Position numbers and translations under genes: made by a program | Assembly: GCF_026410195.1 (NCBI RefSeq) | Contig: NZ_JAPMLM010000074.1 | Span: 1 to 64,000, forward strand | DNA from: Xanthomarina sp. F2636L | Lineage (GTDB): Bacteria > Bacteroidota > Bacteroidia > Flavobacteriales > Flavobacteriaceae | Direction: 5' to 3' | DNA length: 64,000 nucleotides | The notes under the pieces: generated by a model | What the model saw: the letters and a program-made list of their open reading frames with translations, nothing else | Database searches by the model: none | What the model was told of the DNA's origin: nothing | Shown: one piece after another, positions 55,401 through 62,968 of the stretch | Layout of the letters: every line of letters starts with the position of its first letter | Numbering within the stretch: the first letter of the stretch is position 1

Positions 55401-55932
55401 CAACAGCTGGAGTACATGTAGGAGCTGCATCATTCACAAACTCGTCTACATATAAATAGAACTGATTTGCTCCTGTAGCTTTTATAGCTATATAAATTGG
55501 AGTTCCATCATAAGCAGATAAGTCATAAGAAAATTGCTCAAAAACTGGCGCATCCGTACTAGCTAATTCATCTCCTAATGAAACTGAAAAATCTCCAGGT
55601 GCCACACCAGTTGTTGAAAGTAATACTTCAAAAGATTCAATATACCCCAAATAACTAGCAGCCCAGAAAGATATTCTATCTGAAACACCTGCTGTAACAG
55701 TAAATTGTGGGGAAATTAAGTAGTCATCATGAGCACCTGAATTATATGTAATTCTAGCACTACCACCTCCAGCATAACTTTGAGCTGTACTGTGAACCCA
55801 AGTATTTCCTCCATCTACATCAACAACTGTCCATGTAGCTGGAATCTCAGCATCAAAACTTTCCGTAAACTGCGCATGGCCTTGCCAACAAAAGGCAAGC
55901 ATGGCAACTAATAAAATTGTAATTTTTTTCAT
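52480..55932 (-). CDS. T9SS type A cargo protein with FN3 and CUB domains (1150 aa)
   Basis: Signal peptide (1-20, QGHA then Gln), choice-of-anchor J domain (about 22-170), a cohesin/Ig-like segment, then a module with Cys pairs (CANATPMVCGDTI, about 260-380). Two near-identical tandem pairs follow, each an NDECGAA module plus an FN3 domain (about 490-940). Next is a CUB domain (about 945-1065, GGNFYDDGG, CYDGLTIHDGPD, GCLTFVFTSDSG) and the type A sorting domain (about 1075-1150, FTYFPNPVNNTLSL to TKTIKVIKK). The FN3 repeats are 90% or so identical in DNA, implying recent internal duplication. CUB domains bind proteins or sugars with calcium; the actual ligand is unknown. Middle gene of the trio. 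Confidence 0.92.
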   Translation of the reverse strand: MKKITILLVAMLAFCWQGHAQFTESFDAEIPATWTVVDVDGGNTWVHSTAQSYAGGGSARITYNSGAHDDYLISPQFTVTAGVSDRISFWAASYLGYIESFEVLLSTTGVAPGDFSVSLGDELASTDAPVFEQFSYDLSAYDGTPIYIAIKATGANQFYLYVDEFVNDAAPTCTPAVVDSSTVVDDCGSSQFSVDVVVSSVGDGTVITDGLGGMFTVASGLVTAGPYATGTNVTLTVEHSDPACNFSLGNFQYFCPPSNIDCANATPMVCGDTINGSSVGSTGNQEGSGCSIGDNGIWFTFTGTGGDMTVESTASFDHEMAITSGTCGSLVNIICDDGTGSGGTESYTFTSSPGETYYVYIAHYASGNTTTGTIDITLTCAAIPTCFEATNLDVTVLPGDTSATLSWDVEGSATSGYNWAVMTSGQDPDVDAPVALGSTAVGVTSDTATGLTAGNDYDFYVQSNCDTNGLSTWAGPVNFTSTAPPVNDECGAATALTVDPDYSCASAVSGTTIAATQSLPGCLGTANDDVWYSFVATGDSHRIMITNTGGSSDIVTEVFDACGGTSLVCQDTPNSPIDLTGLTSGNTYFFRIYTWSSLTSTTTSFDVCVGTPPTCPAPTSLTASNLTETSADLGWTENGTAAAWDIEWGTNGFTPTGTPSIEDTATNPHTLGGLTATTSYDFYVRADCGGGDTSAWAGPYTFTTNAPAPANDECGAAIALTVNADYACGTVTSGTVLGATNSGVDVCGGFEDDDVWYSFIATATEHRVSLINIAGSTTDMYHAVYDATPGCGALTTSVICNDGNTSNLTGLTIGNTYFVQVYTWTNTPGQTSTFDVCVGTPPTCPATTSLTASNLTETSADLGWTENGTATAWDIEWGTVGFTPTGVPNIEDTATNPHTLGGLTASTSYDFYVRADCGGGDTSDWTGPYTFVTADPPPACGGNFYDDGGIASDYSNSANITTTICPDVPGDAVNVTFTFFSTENSGSTGCYDGLTIHDGPDASAPTINPTTGTIWCWDRDDATPGGTGDLQGMTITSTDGSGCLTFVFTSDSGVTREGWEATVGCSPLGLEDYGLTGFTYFPNPVNNTLSLRGVKDIQNVTIYNMLGQEVLRTAPNSVNSDVDMSELQTGTYFVKVMIENTTKTIKVIKK
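53144..53430 (-). repeat. 287-base internal FN3 repeat, copy 1
   Basis: Aligns without gaps to 53831-54117 (offset 687 bases) with roughly nine in ten bases equal by eye. It encodes the FN3 domain beginning ASNLTETSADLGWTENGTA. Confidence 0.85.
53831..54117 (-). repeat. 287-base internal FN3 repeat, copy 2
   Basis: Partner of 53144-53430; the intervening NDECGAA modules are also related but more diverged. Confidence 0.85.
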
Positions 55933-56004
55933 GTTAAATAATTAATTTATTGATTAGAATCTAAAAATATTGATAATAATTAGTTAATAAAGTGTTAATT
56001 CAAA

Positions 56005-56034
56005 TAAATCGACAAAAGACAACATTTTAACGAT
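56005..56034 (-). promoter_or_regulatory. Conserved upstream box, cargo gene 2
   Basis: A more diverged copy of the box at 52384 (CGTT, AATGTTGT, TTTT, TCGATTT on the minus strand), with its near edge 73 bases from the ATG at 55932. Confidence 0.5.
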
Positions 56035-56054
56035 GAAATTAAAAATATAAAAAA

Positions 56055-56070
56055 ACCACTCTAATGAGTG
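56055..56070 (-). terminator. Terminator of the 498-residue T9SS cargo gene
   Basis: Stem CCACTC/GAGTGG with loop TAAT, flanked by A's on the left (T's on the minus strand). Same design as the other two cargo terminators. Confidence 0.8.
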
Positions 56071-56103
56071 GCTTTTAAATATTATTATAAAAAAACAATC
56101 AGA

Positions 56104-57600
56104 TTACTTCTTAATTATCTTTATGGTTTTAGTCGTATTATCAACAGTTACTTTTACAAAATAAGCACCTGGCTGAAGGTTTGACATATCCACATCACTT
56201 TTAACAGCGTTAGGAGCTGTACGAAGTACTTCTTGTCCTAACATGTTGTAAATAGCAACATTTTGAATAGCTTTCTGTCCTTTTAATGTTAATGTATTAT
56301 TAACTGGGTTAGGATAGTATGTAAACGTATCTGATTCAGCAAACTCTCCTACCGAAATAGTAGGACAGGTTATACTAATAGTATGTGTTCCTGTAACTGT
56401 ACTCGATCCACTCCAATGAGCGATATAAACATAATATGTTTCACCATCAACTGAGTTAGTGATAGTATATGATTCAGCGCCAGTAGAACTATCTATACAA
56501 TCTACATTTACTAAAGCGCCACAAGTACCACTTGTTATAGCTAACGCATGATCAAAAGAAGCAGTAACATCTATATTAATATCACCTCCATAACCTGCAA
56601 AAGTATACCATACACCATTAACTCCTAGAGTACAACCACTACCTTCCTGGGTTCCAGTTGAACTTACACTAGTTCCAGATATACTGTCACCACATGCAAT
56701 AGGAGTAGCTGTTGCACAGGTTTCATTTGCTGGTGGTGCAGGTGCAGACTCTGTTGTTAGTGACCAAGTTGCGCAACCAGTAGCAGCACCAAAACAATTA
56801 ATTGGAATAACAGACCAAGTATAGGCTGTACCATAATCTAGACCAGTGATACTTATAGATGTTCCTGGTATATTGGCTAAGGTATTTCCTTCAAATACAA
56901 AATCGTAAGAAATAGCGCCAGGAACTGCATTCCATGAAAAGGCTACTACACGAGATAAGCCATCATTTGAATCAGTTGTAACTACATCTGTAGCTGTATC
57001 TAGAGGAGAAACAGGTGTTGTACAAGCAGGAGCTGCTGTTTCAGTACAACTATATACCTCTACATTATCGAAAGCCCATCCCCATGAATAATTTCCTATC
57101 CATTTAAACCTAACCTGTGCATTTGTTACACCTGCTAAATGTGCAGTTACATCAATGTTTTCTAGTCCATAAGCAGTCGTAGCATCATAAGAAGCAACAG
57201 CAACCCATGCAGAACCATTATATACTTCAACAGATGCACTACCTCCATAACCACTTGTAAAAAAATGATTATATTTTAAGGTCACAGATGTTAGCGCTGA
57301 ACAATCAAAAACTGGGCTTTCTAGAGCGGCTTCTTCTGCTGGACCTCCATATCCATCACTATCGAAAATAGCGTAATTACCATCCATTCCACCATTAACA
57401 TAATAAATAGTGTTTGGGGAAGCATAACCAATAGCTTCACCTCCTGTGGCAAAGGTCCATACATTCCCTCCTCCATCGATATCGTTATTAGTCCACCCTG
57501 CTGGAATTGTTAATCCTGCTTCAAAGTCTTCAGTTAAAACTGTTTGAGCACTCAAGTTAATCATGGCAAACATTGCCAATAATAAAGTAATTTTTTTCAT
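56104..57600 (-). CDS. T9SS type A cargo protein (498 aa)
   Basis: The shortest of the three related cargo proteins. Signal peptide (1-18, LSA then Gln), a choice-of-anchor J domain (about 20-190, WGWAFDNVEVYSC), one FN3-like domain (about 195-290), a module with Cys pairs (CATATPIACGDSISG, about 295-410) like the one in the 1150-residue neighbour, and the type A sorting domain (about 422-498, YYPNPVNNTLTLKG to TKTIKIIKK). The sorting domain is closest to that of its upstream and downstream neighbours, so the trio arose by duplication. It is exported by the type IX system; function unknown. Confidence 0.92.
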   Translation of the reverse strand: MKKITLLLAMFAMINLSAQTVLTEDFEAGLTIPAGWTNNDIDGGGNVWTFATGGEAIGYASPNTIYYVNGGMDGNYAIFDSDGYGGPAEEAALESPVFDCSALTSVTLKYNHFFTSGYGGSASVEVYNGSAWVAVASYDATTAYGLENIDVTAHLAGVTNAQVRFKWIGNYSWGWAFDNVEVYSCTETAAPACTTPVSPLDTATDVVTTDSNDGLSRVVAFSWNAVPGAISYDFVFEGNTLANIPGTSISITGLDYGTAYTWSVIPINCFGAATGCATWSLTTESAPAPPANETCATATPIACGDSISGTSVSSTGTQEGSGCTLGVNGVWYTFAGYGGDINIDVTASFDHALAITSGTCGALVNVDCIDSSTGAESYTITNSVDGETYYVYIAHWSGSSTVTGTHTISITCPTISVGEFAESDTFTYYPNPVNNTLTLKGQKAIQNVAIYNMLGQEVLRTAPNAVKSDVDMSNLQPGAYFVKVTVDNTTKTIKIIKK

Positions 57601-57673
57601 AAATAATTATTTAAATTGTTGTTAACGCATAAAAATATCAATAATAAATAGTTAAGGAAGCTTCTATTTTGAG

Positions 57674-57702
57674 TAATCGATAAAAGGCCATATTCTTACG
57701 TT
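57674..57702 (-). promoter_or_regulatory. Conserved upstream box, cargo gene 3
   Basis: Very similar to the copy at 52384 (CGTA, GAATATGGCC, TTTT, ATCGATTA on the minus strand), with its near edge 74 bases from the ATG at 57600. Confidence 0.6.
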
Positions 57703-57818
57703 ACAATACAGAAATAAAAAAAAAAAAACGTCTCGATAATAAAATTTCGATTAGTCAATAGAAATTCTAATAAACACCAAGTTAGAGTTTCTTACTACAT
57801 TTCATGTTTATGTATAAA

Positions 57819-57850
57819 AAAAGCGAACCATATAAATATGATTCGCTTTT
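57819..57850 (-). terminator. Terminator of fabI
   Basis: AAAAGCGAA pairs with TTCGCTTTT around a further CAT/ATG pair; A's to the left give a T tract on the minus strand. The rest of the gap 57601-57878 holds only the conserved box and AT-rich leader. Confidence 0.8.
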
Positions 57851-57878
57851 ACTATATATCCTAATTTTAAAAAAAAAA

Positions 57879-58700
57879 TTATTCTTCTCCTTTAATAAAG
57901 GCTTCCATAACTTCGTTACTTACTCCCATATTACTAAATCCTCCATCGTGGAAGAGGTTTTGTAAAGTAACCTTTTTTGTTAAGTCACTAAACATAGCCA
58001 CCGTATAATTGGCGCAATCTAAGGCTGTCGCGTTTCCTAAAGGCGACATTTTATCGGCATATGCAATAAACCCGTCAAATCCTTTAACTCCTGATCCTGC
58101 CGTTGTAGGTGTTGGCGATTGTGAAATGGTATTTACACGAACCGTTTTATCTTTACCCATAAAATAACCAAAACTTCTAGCAATACTTTCTAAGTAAGCT
58201 TTATTGTCTGCCATATCATTATAATCAGGAAATACACGTTGAGCAGCCATATAAGTTAAAGCTACAATACTTCCCCATTTATTCATGGCGTCTTTTTTAT
58301 GCAAGGTTTGCATGACTTTATGGAAAGATATGGCTGAGATATCTGTACCTTTTTGCGTCCAATCGTAATTTTGGTTTGTATAGGCATTTCCTTTTCTTAC
58401 ATTTATAGACATACCTATTGAATGCAAAACAAAATCTAGTTTTCCACCTAAAATTTCAACAGACTTTTCAATTAGATTTTCTAAATCTTCAATTGATGTT
58501 GCATCTGCTGGAATAATTTGCGACCCTGTTTTTTCTGCCAGAGCATTTATTTCTCCCATACGTAAAGCTACCGGTGCATTGGTTAAAACAAAAGTCCCTC
58601 CTTCTTCATGAACACGTTCGGCCGTTTTCCATGCAATAGAATTTTCGTCAAGAGCTCCAAATATAATTCCTCTTTTTCCTTTTAATAAGTTGTATGACAT
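57879..58700 (-). CDS. fabI: Enoyl-[acyl-carrier-protein] reductase FabI
   Basis: A 273-residue SDR-related enzyme that performs the last reduction in each round of fatty acid elongation. The FabI active-site geometry is intact: Tyr150 (IVALTYMAAQ), Tyr160 and Lys167 seven residues on (YNDMADNK), and the NAD segment GIIFGALDENSIAW at the start. The substrate loop reads ISQSPTPTTAGSGVKGF where E. coli has xAGPIRTLAAS, a noticeable difference near the inhibitor-binding site. Cytoplasmic, monocistronic, with a -7 box 42 bases before the ATG. Confidence 0.94.
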   Translation of the reverse strand: MSYNLLKGKRGIIFGALDENSIAWKTAERVHEEGGTFVLTNAPVALRMGEINALAEKTGSQIIPADATSIEDLENLIEKSVEILGGKLDFVLHSIGMSINVRKGNAYTNQNYDWTQKGTDISAISFHKVMQTLHKKDAMNKWGSIVALTYMAAQRVFPDYNDMADNKAYLESIARSFGYFMGKDKTVRVNTISQSPTPTTAGSGVKGFDGFIAYADKMSPLGNATALDCANYTVAMFSDLTKKVTLQNLFHDGGFSNMGVSNEVMEAFIKGEE

Positions 58701-58741
58701 ATTGCTAGTTATTTTTGATTGGTGTTTCGTTCTTTAAAAGT

Positions 58742-58749
58742 CAAAGTTA
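58742..58749 (-). promoter_or_regulatory. Candidate -7 box of fabI
   Basis: The minus strand reads TAACTTTG 41 bases before the ATG; no well-spaced TTG partner. Confidence 0.4.
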
Positions 58750-58785
58750 ATAAAACTTTCAACTTTAAACTGAAACTTTTTCTTT

Positions 58786-60438
58786 TTAATTGAGTAATTG
58801 TTTGGCATGAGCCATTGCTGAAGATGAAATTTCAATACCTCCTAACATTTGCGCTATTTCTACCAATCGCTCGTCGTGATTTAATTTTTTAAGATTGGTA
58901 AGTGTTATATTATCTACATCTTCTTTAAACACTTTAAAGTGCGTATGCCCTTTTGCTGCAATTTGAGGAATGTGTGTAATGGCAAATACTTGCATATACT
59001 GGCTCATTTGCAACATAATTTGCCCCATTTTATTGGAAATTTCCCCAGAAACTCCTGAATCGATCTCATCGAACATAATGGTTGGCAATTGCTTATATTT
59101 AGAAAGTATGGATTTAATGGCCAACATAATTCTAGATAATTCACCTCCAGAAGCTGCTTTTTTAAGCTCGTTAAACTGGCCTCCTTTATTGGCTGTAAAC
59201 AAAAAGGACAATACATCTTTTCCATTGGAATAAAACGCTTCTCCAAACTTAAGTGACACCTGAAATTTGGCATTTGGCATCCCTAAATCTTTTAGCAAAT
59301 CTTCCAATTGTGTCGCTAATTCTGGTATGGCTTTTATTCTGTTATCATGTAGTTCTTTAGACAGTTTGTTTAAAACATCGTTTTTAACTTTTAACTCTTT
59401 CTCTTTCTTCTGAATACGATCATCAAGGTTTTCAGTTTCAGATACTTTTTCTGAAAGGCTTTCTCTTATAAGAATGAGTTCTGAAACACTTGAAACCAAA
59501 TGCTTTTTAAACAAGTTATTTAGTAGTAATAATTTAGAGTTTACTTTTTCCAATCGCTCTGGATCGGCATCTAACTGCTCTTGTAGCTTTTCCATTTCAG
59601 CAAACACATCGTCCAACTCTATAAAACTACTATCAATCCTTTCAAATAAACTTTGATAGGTATTGGCATAAGCACTTATTTTTTTGAAGTTACTTTTTAA
59701 TTGTGTTAGCAAGGATAGGATCCCTATTTCTTCTTCGCCTACTAATTGTGTAGAATGCGATAAGGATTCTCTAATTTCCTCAATATTATTTAAGGTCTCA
59801 AATTCTTCTTCAAGAGATACTAATTCGCCATCCACCAAATTGGCTTCGGTTAATTCTTTTAATAGAAACGTATTATAATCGTATTCTTTTATAGCTTCTG
59901 CCTTAAATTTTAATAAGACATCTAGTTCTTTCTGAGCAAGTTTATACTGCTTTAAATGACTTGTATAGTTATTTAATAAATCATTGTTTTTTGCCAAGGC
60001 ATCGATAATTTCAAACTGAAAGGAATCGTCAACCAACTGAAGGGTTTCATGTTGGGAATGGATATCAATTAGTTGTTCGCCTAAAAGCTGCAGAGTTGAT
60101 AAATTTACTGGAGAATCGTTTATAAAGGCTCGGGATTTACCAGAAGGCAAAATTTCTCTTCTAACAATGGTTTGTGGTTCGTAGTCTAAATCGTTAGCAT
60201 CGAATAGGCTTTTTAAATGGTAATTGGTCACATCGAAAACAGCTTCGATGATGCATTTTTTAGACGCGTCCTTTATACTACTTAAATCGGCTCTTTTTCC
60301 TAAAATTAGAGACAAACCTCCTAATAAAATAGATTTTCCTGCGCCTGTTTCGCCTGTAATAATAGAAAAACCCTGGTTAAATTGAACCTGAAGGCTATCT
60401 ATTAAAGCATAGTTTTTTATGGAGAGAGATGTTATCAA
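58786..60438 (-). CDS. recN: DNA repair protein RecN
   Basis: A 550-residue SMC-like ATPase that gathers DNA ends during double-strand break repair. The N-terminal half has IKNYALIDSLQVQFNQGF and Walker A GETGAGKS (29-36). Two long coiled coils (about 160-350) join the halves. The C-terminal half carries the signature AASGGELSRIMLAIKSI and Walker B TIMFDEIDSGVSGE, then AITHIPQIAAKGHTHF. Length is normal. It is the last gene of the dapA-bamD-rpoZ-coaBC-porD-recN run, starting 96 bases after porD. No SOS box was recognised. Confidence 0.95.
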   Translation of the reverse strand: MITSLSIKNYALIDSLQVQFNQGFSIITGETGAGKSILLGGLSLILGKRADLSSIKDASKKCIIEAVFDVTNYHLKSLFDANDLDYEPQTIVRREILPSGKSRAFINDSPVNLSTLQLLGEQLIDIHSQHETLQLVDDSFQFEIIDALAKNNDLLNNYTSHLKQYKLAQKELDVLLKFKAEAIKEYDYNTFLLKELTEANLVDGELVSLEEEFETLNNIEEIRESLSHSTQLVGEEEIGILSLLTQLKSNFKKISAYANTYQSLFERIDSSFIELDDVFAEMEKLQEQLDADPERLEKVNSKLLLLNNLFKKHLVSSVSELILIRESLSEKVSETENLDDRIQKKEKELKVKNDVLNKLSKELHDNRIKAIPELATQLEDLLKDLGMPNAKFQVSLKFGEAFYSNGKDVLSFLFTANKGGQFNELKKAASGGELSRIMLAIKSILSKYKQLPTIMFDEIDSGVSGEISNKMGQIMLQMSQYMQVFAITHIPQIAAKGHTHFKVFKEDVDNITLTNLKKLNHDERLVEIAQMLGGIEISSSAMAHAKQLLN

Positions 60439-60534
60439 ACGTATTTCTAGAATTTAGGTTAAAGGTAAATAATTTCAAGAAATGTTATACTGAAAAGGCG
60501 ATATAAAAAAGTACTGAAAAATTTTCAGAAAAAA

Positions 60535-61422
60535 TTAATACTTAATATTTCTCCATTGACTAGAATACATGGGAGCTATATTATTGAGTACATCCATTAA
60601 TTTGGTGATTTCAACATTAGGACCAGCACTAAAGATATCTTGGATTTCGTCTGCCTTGGCATCAAAAAATGTTCTTAAGATGAACGAATTTGGTCTTACT
60701 CTGTTCATGGCTTGTAGGCTTATTAAAGCTTCAGCAATGTTACTTTTAGCTTCTTTTTGATTTTCGTGCATGATGTCTAAACCGTTTATATGGTATTGAT
60801 ACATCACTTTTCTATAATCTTCGAAAGTTTGAGACAGCATATTGTCAATTAATACATATCTAGATTGTGTGCCATCGCTTGATTTCCATCCTTTAGTATT
60901 TTCACCTTGAGAATAATTTACAATATTTTGGGCCTGTTTAAAATAAGCGTCTCCACCATTTAGAGAAAATGTGTCTGCATCGATACCTAAAATCATATAA
61001 ATATGAAAGGCTAATACCGAAATTAAATTAGACTCAAACGAATTTGGGTTATAAACCATATTCTGAAACTCTAAATATCTAAATGTAAAATCTTTATCGT
61101 TTACATTATGTACAGAAGTTGTATATGAAGAACCGTAAACAGGTCTAGAAGATTGTACTTGAATGGTTGCATTAAAAACATCCCCAGCATAGTCTGTTAC
61201 ATTAATATATATAGAACACTCAATACGTTCTTGGGTTGTAAACTCTTTGCTTGTCCATTTAGTGGTATTAACAAACTCGAATATTTGTTTTTCTAATGTT
61301 TTAAATATAGGTAAATTACTATTTCCTGTCTGTTCTGCGTTAATAACCACATTACAATTAAGCTCTTGTGAATAAGCTGAAAAGCTAGAACACAACATTA
61401 AAAAAATTAAAATTCTACCCAT
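60535..61422 (-). CDS. porD: Type IX secretion system protein PorD (DUF4835)
   Basis: A 295-residue exported protein with signal peptide (1-19, SAYS then Gln) belonging to DUF4835, a family I know from current annotations as T9SS protein PorD. Recognisable segments: LNCNVVINAEQTGNSN, FNATIQVQSSRPVYGSSY, DKDFTFRYLEFQNMVYNP, SVLAFHIYMILGIDADTFS and LNNIAPMYSSQWRNIKY at the end. It probably works on the periplasmic side in assembly of the secretion machine. Its start overlaps coaBC by 8 bases, a coupling that recurs across the phylum. It fits with the four T9SS cargo proteins in this window. Confidence 0.85.
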   Translation of the reverse strand: MGRILIFLMLCSSFSAYSQELNCNVVINAEQTGNSNLPIFKTLEKQIFEFVNTTKWTSKEFTTQERIECSIYINVTDYAGDVFNATIQVQSSRPVYGSSYTTSVHNVNDKDFTFRYLEFQNMVYNPNSFESNLISVLAFHIYMILGIDADTFSLNGGDAYFKQAQNIVNYSQGENTKGWKSSDGTQSRYVLIDNMLSQTFEDYRKVMYQYHINGLDIMHENQKEAKSNIAEALISLQAMNRVRPNSFILRTFFDAKADEIQDIFSAGPNVEITKLMDVLNNIAPMYSSQWRNIKY

Positions 61423-62623
61423 GGAATTGCTTTATAATTTCGTTTAGAAGATCTTTTGCGACTTCTGTTTTAGATTTTAGTTGATATTCTGTAACCCGAT
61501 TTTTATTATCGATTATGGTTACTTTGTTGGTTTCGGTTTTAAATCCAGCCCCTTTATCTTGTAACGAATTTAAAACAATTAAATTTAAATTCTTCTTTTT
61601 TAATTTTCCTTTTGCATTTTCAAGTTCGTTTTCTGTTTCTAATGCAAAACCCACTAAAAATTGATTTTTCTTTATAGCACCTAAAGAAGCCAAGATATCT
61701 TTTGTTTTCTCTAATTGCAATACTAACGTTGAATCTGACTTTTTTATTTTCTGAGCAGCCATATTTGCAGGTTTATAATCTGCAACAGCAGCCGCTAAAA
61801 TAGCAATATCTACTTGATTAAAATACTTGTGAGCTTCTAGATACATGTCTTCGGCAGAAGTAACCGGAATAACATTTACAAGGCTATGATTTAAATTGAG
61901 ATATGTTGGTCCAGAAATTAATATGACTTCTGCTCCCAAATTGGCTGAAGCTTTTGCTATTTCGAAGCCCATTTTCCCACTGGAATGATTTCCTATAAAA
62001 CGAACTGGATCTATGGCTTCGTAAGTTGGCCCTGCAGTAATAAGCACTTTTTTTCCACGAAGTGGTAGTTTCCCAATAACATCCTTTTCAATAAATGAAA
62101 GAATATCTTCCGGTTCTGCCATACGCCCTTCTCCAACCAAACCACTTGCCAGTTCCCCACTAGTGGCTGGAATAATGATGTTTCCAAAGCTTTTAAGTTT
62201 GTCAAATGAGCTTTTTGTGGTAGGATGCTTGTACATATCCAAATCCATAGCAGGAGCAAAATAAACTGGACATTTAGCAGATAAATAGGTGGCTAGAAGT
62301 AAATTATCGCAAACACCATTTGCCATTTTAGACATGGTATTTGCTGTAGCAGGAGCTATAATAAACAAATCTGCCCAAAGACCTAATTCCACATGGTTGT
62401 TCCAAAGGTCGCTATCCACATCATCAACAAAGGTTGAGTGAACAGGATTTTTGGATAATGTAGAAAGTGTTAACGGAGTAACAAAGTCTTTTGCAGATGG
62501 TGTTATAACAACTTTTACATTGGCTCCAGCTTTAATAAAAAGCCGAACCAATGAAGCCGTTTTATAAGCAGCAATACCAGCACTAATGCCTAAAAGTATA
62601 TTTTTGCCGCTTAATATTGACAT
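61415..62623 (-). CDS. coaBC: Bifunctional phosphopantothenoylcysteine decarboxylase/ligase
   Basis: A 402-residue fusion that makes 4'-phosphopantetheine for CoA synthesis. CoaC part (about 1-185): the flavin site GISAGIAAYKTASLVR, catalytic His77 in NNHVELG, PATANTMSKMANGVCDNLL and APAMDLDM. CoaB part (about 190-402): GPTYEAIDPVRFIGNHSSGKMG, AAVADYKPA and the catalytic Lys region KIKKSDSTLVLQLEKTKDIL. The ATG is 5 bases after the rpoZ stop and the end overlaps porD by 8 bases. It is the pathway partner of coaE at 46574-47161. Confidence 0.96.
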   Translation of the reverse strand: MSILSGKNILLGISAGIAAYKTASLVRLFIKAGANVKVVITPSAKDFVTPLTLSTLSKNPVHSTFVDDVDSDLWNNHVELGLWADLFIIAPATANTMSKMANGVCDNLLLATYLSAKCPVYFAPAMDLDMYKHPTTKSSFDKLKSFGNIIIPATSGELASGLVGEGRMAEPEDILSFIEKDVIGKLPLRGKKVLITAGPTYEAIDPVRFIGNHSSGKMGFEIAKASANLGAEVILISGPTYLNLNHSLVNVIPVTSAEDMYLEAHKYFNQVDIAILAAAVADYKPANMAAQKIKKSDSTLVLQLEKTKDILASLGAIKKNQFLVGFALETENELENAKGKLKKKNLNLIVLNSLQDKGAGFKTETNKVTIIDNKNRVTEYQLKSKTEVAKDLLNEIIKQFHG

Positions 62624-62628
62624 ATAAT

Positions 62629-62958
62629 TTATTCTTGTGTATCGTCTTCTGTGTTTCTGTAATAAATTTTATCATCTAACCATTCCTGTACTGCCAAAGC
62701 ATGAGGTTTTGGTAATTTTTCATAAAATTTAGAAACTTCAATTTGTTCTTTGTTCTCGAAAATCTCTTCAAGACTATCGTTAAAAGTAGCAAATTCTTCA
62801 AGCTTTTCTATTAATTCTTTTTTAATTTCAGAATTAATTTGTTCTGCTCTTCTAGAAACAATAGATATAGCTTCATAGATATTACCTGTAGGTTCTTCTA
62901 TTTTATTTCTGTTATATGTAATGGTATTAACAGGAGCTTTAATTTTTTTTAAATCCAT
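62629..62958 (-). CDS. rpoZ: DNA-directed RNA polymerase omega subunit
   Basis: A 109-residue protein of the Bacteroidota omega type. The short conserved core is TGNIYEAISIVSRRAEQIN (about 24-42), equivalent to the omega helix that clamps the beta' subunit, followed by a phylum-specific acidic extension (about 50-109). Omega helps RNA polymerase assembly. Gene order bamD-rpoZ-coaBC with gaps of 10 and 5 bases is diagnostic and supports the call despite the low similarity to E. coli omega. Confidence 0.9.
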   Translation of the reverse strand: MDLKKIKAPVNTITYNRNKIEEPTGNIYEAISIVSRRAEQINSEIKKELIEKLEEFATFNDSLEEIFENKEQIEVSKFYEKLPKPHALAVQEWLDDKIYYRNTEDDTQE

Positions 62959-62968
62959 TTTATTGTAT

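Noticed and set aside
49214-57600. Island acquired by transfer (surface protein cluster)
   Set aside because: No tRNA, integrase, insertion sequence or boundary repeats flank it, and base composition looks like the neighbours apart from the Ser/Thr/Gly bias of the proteins.
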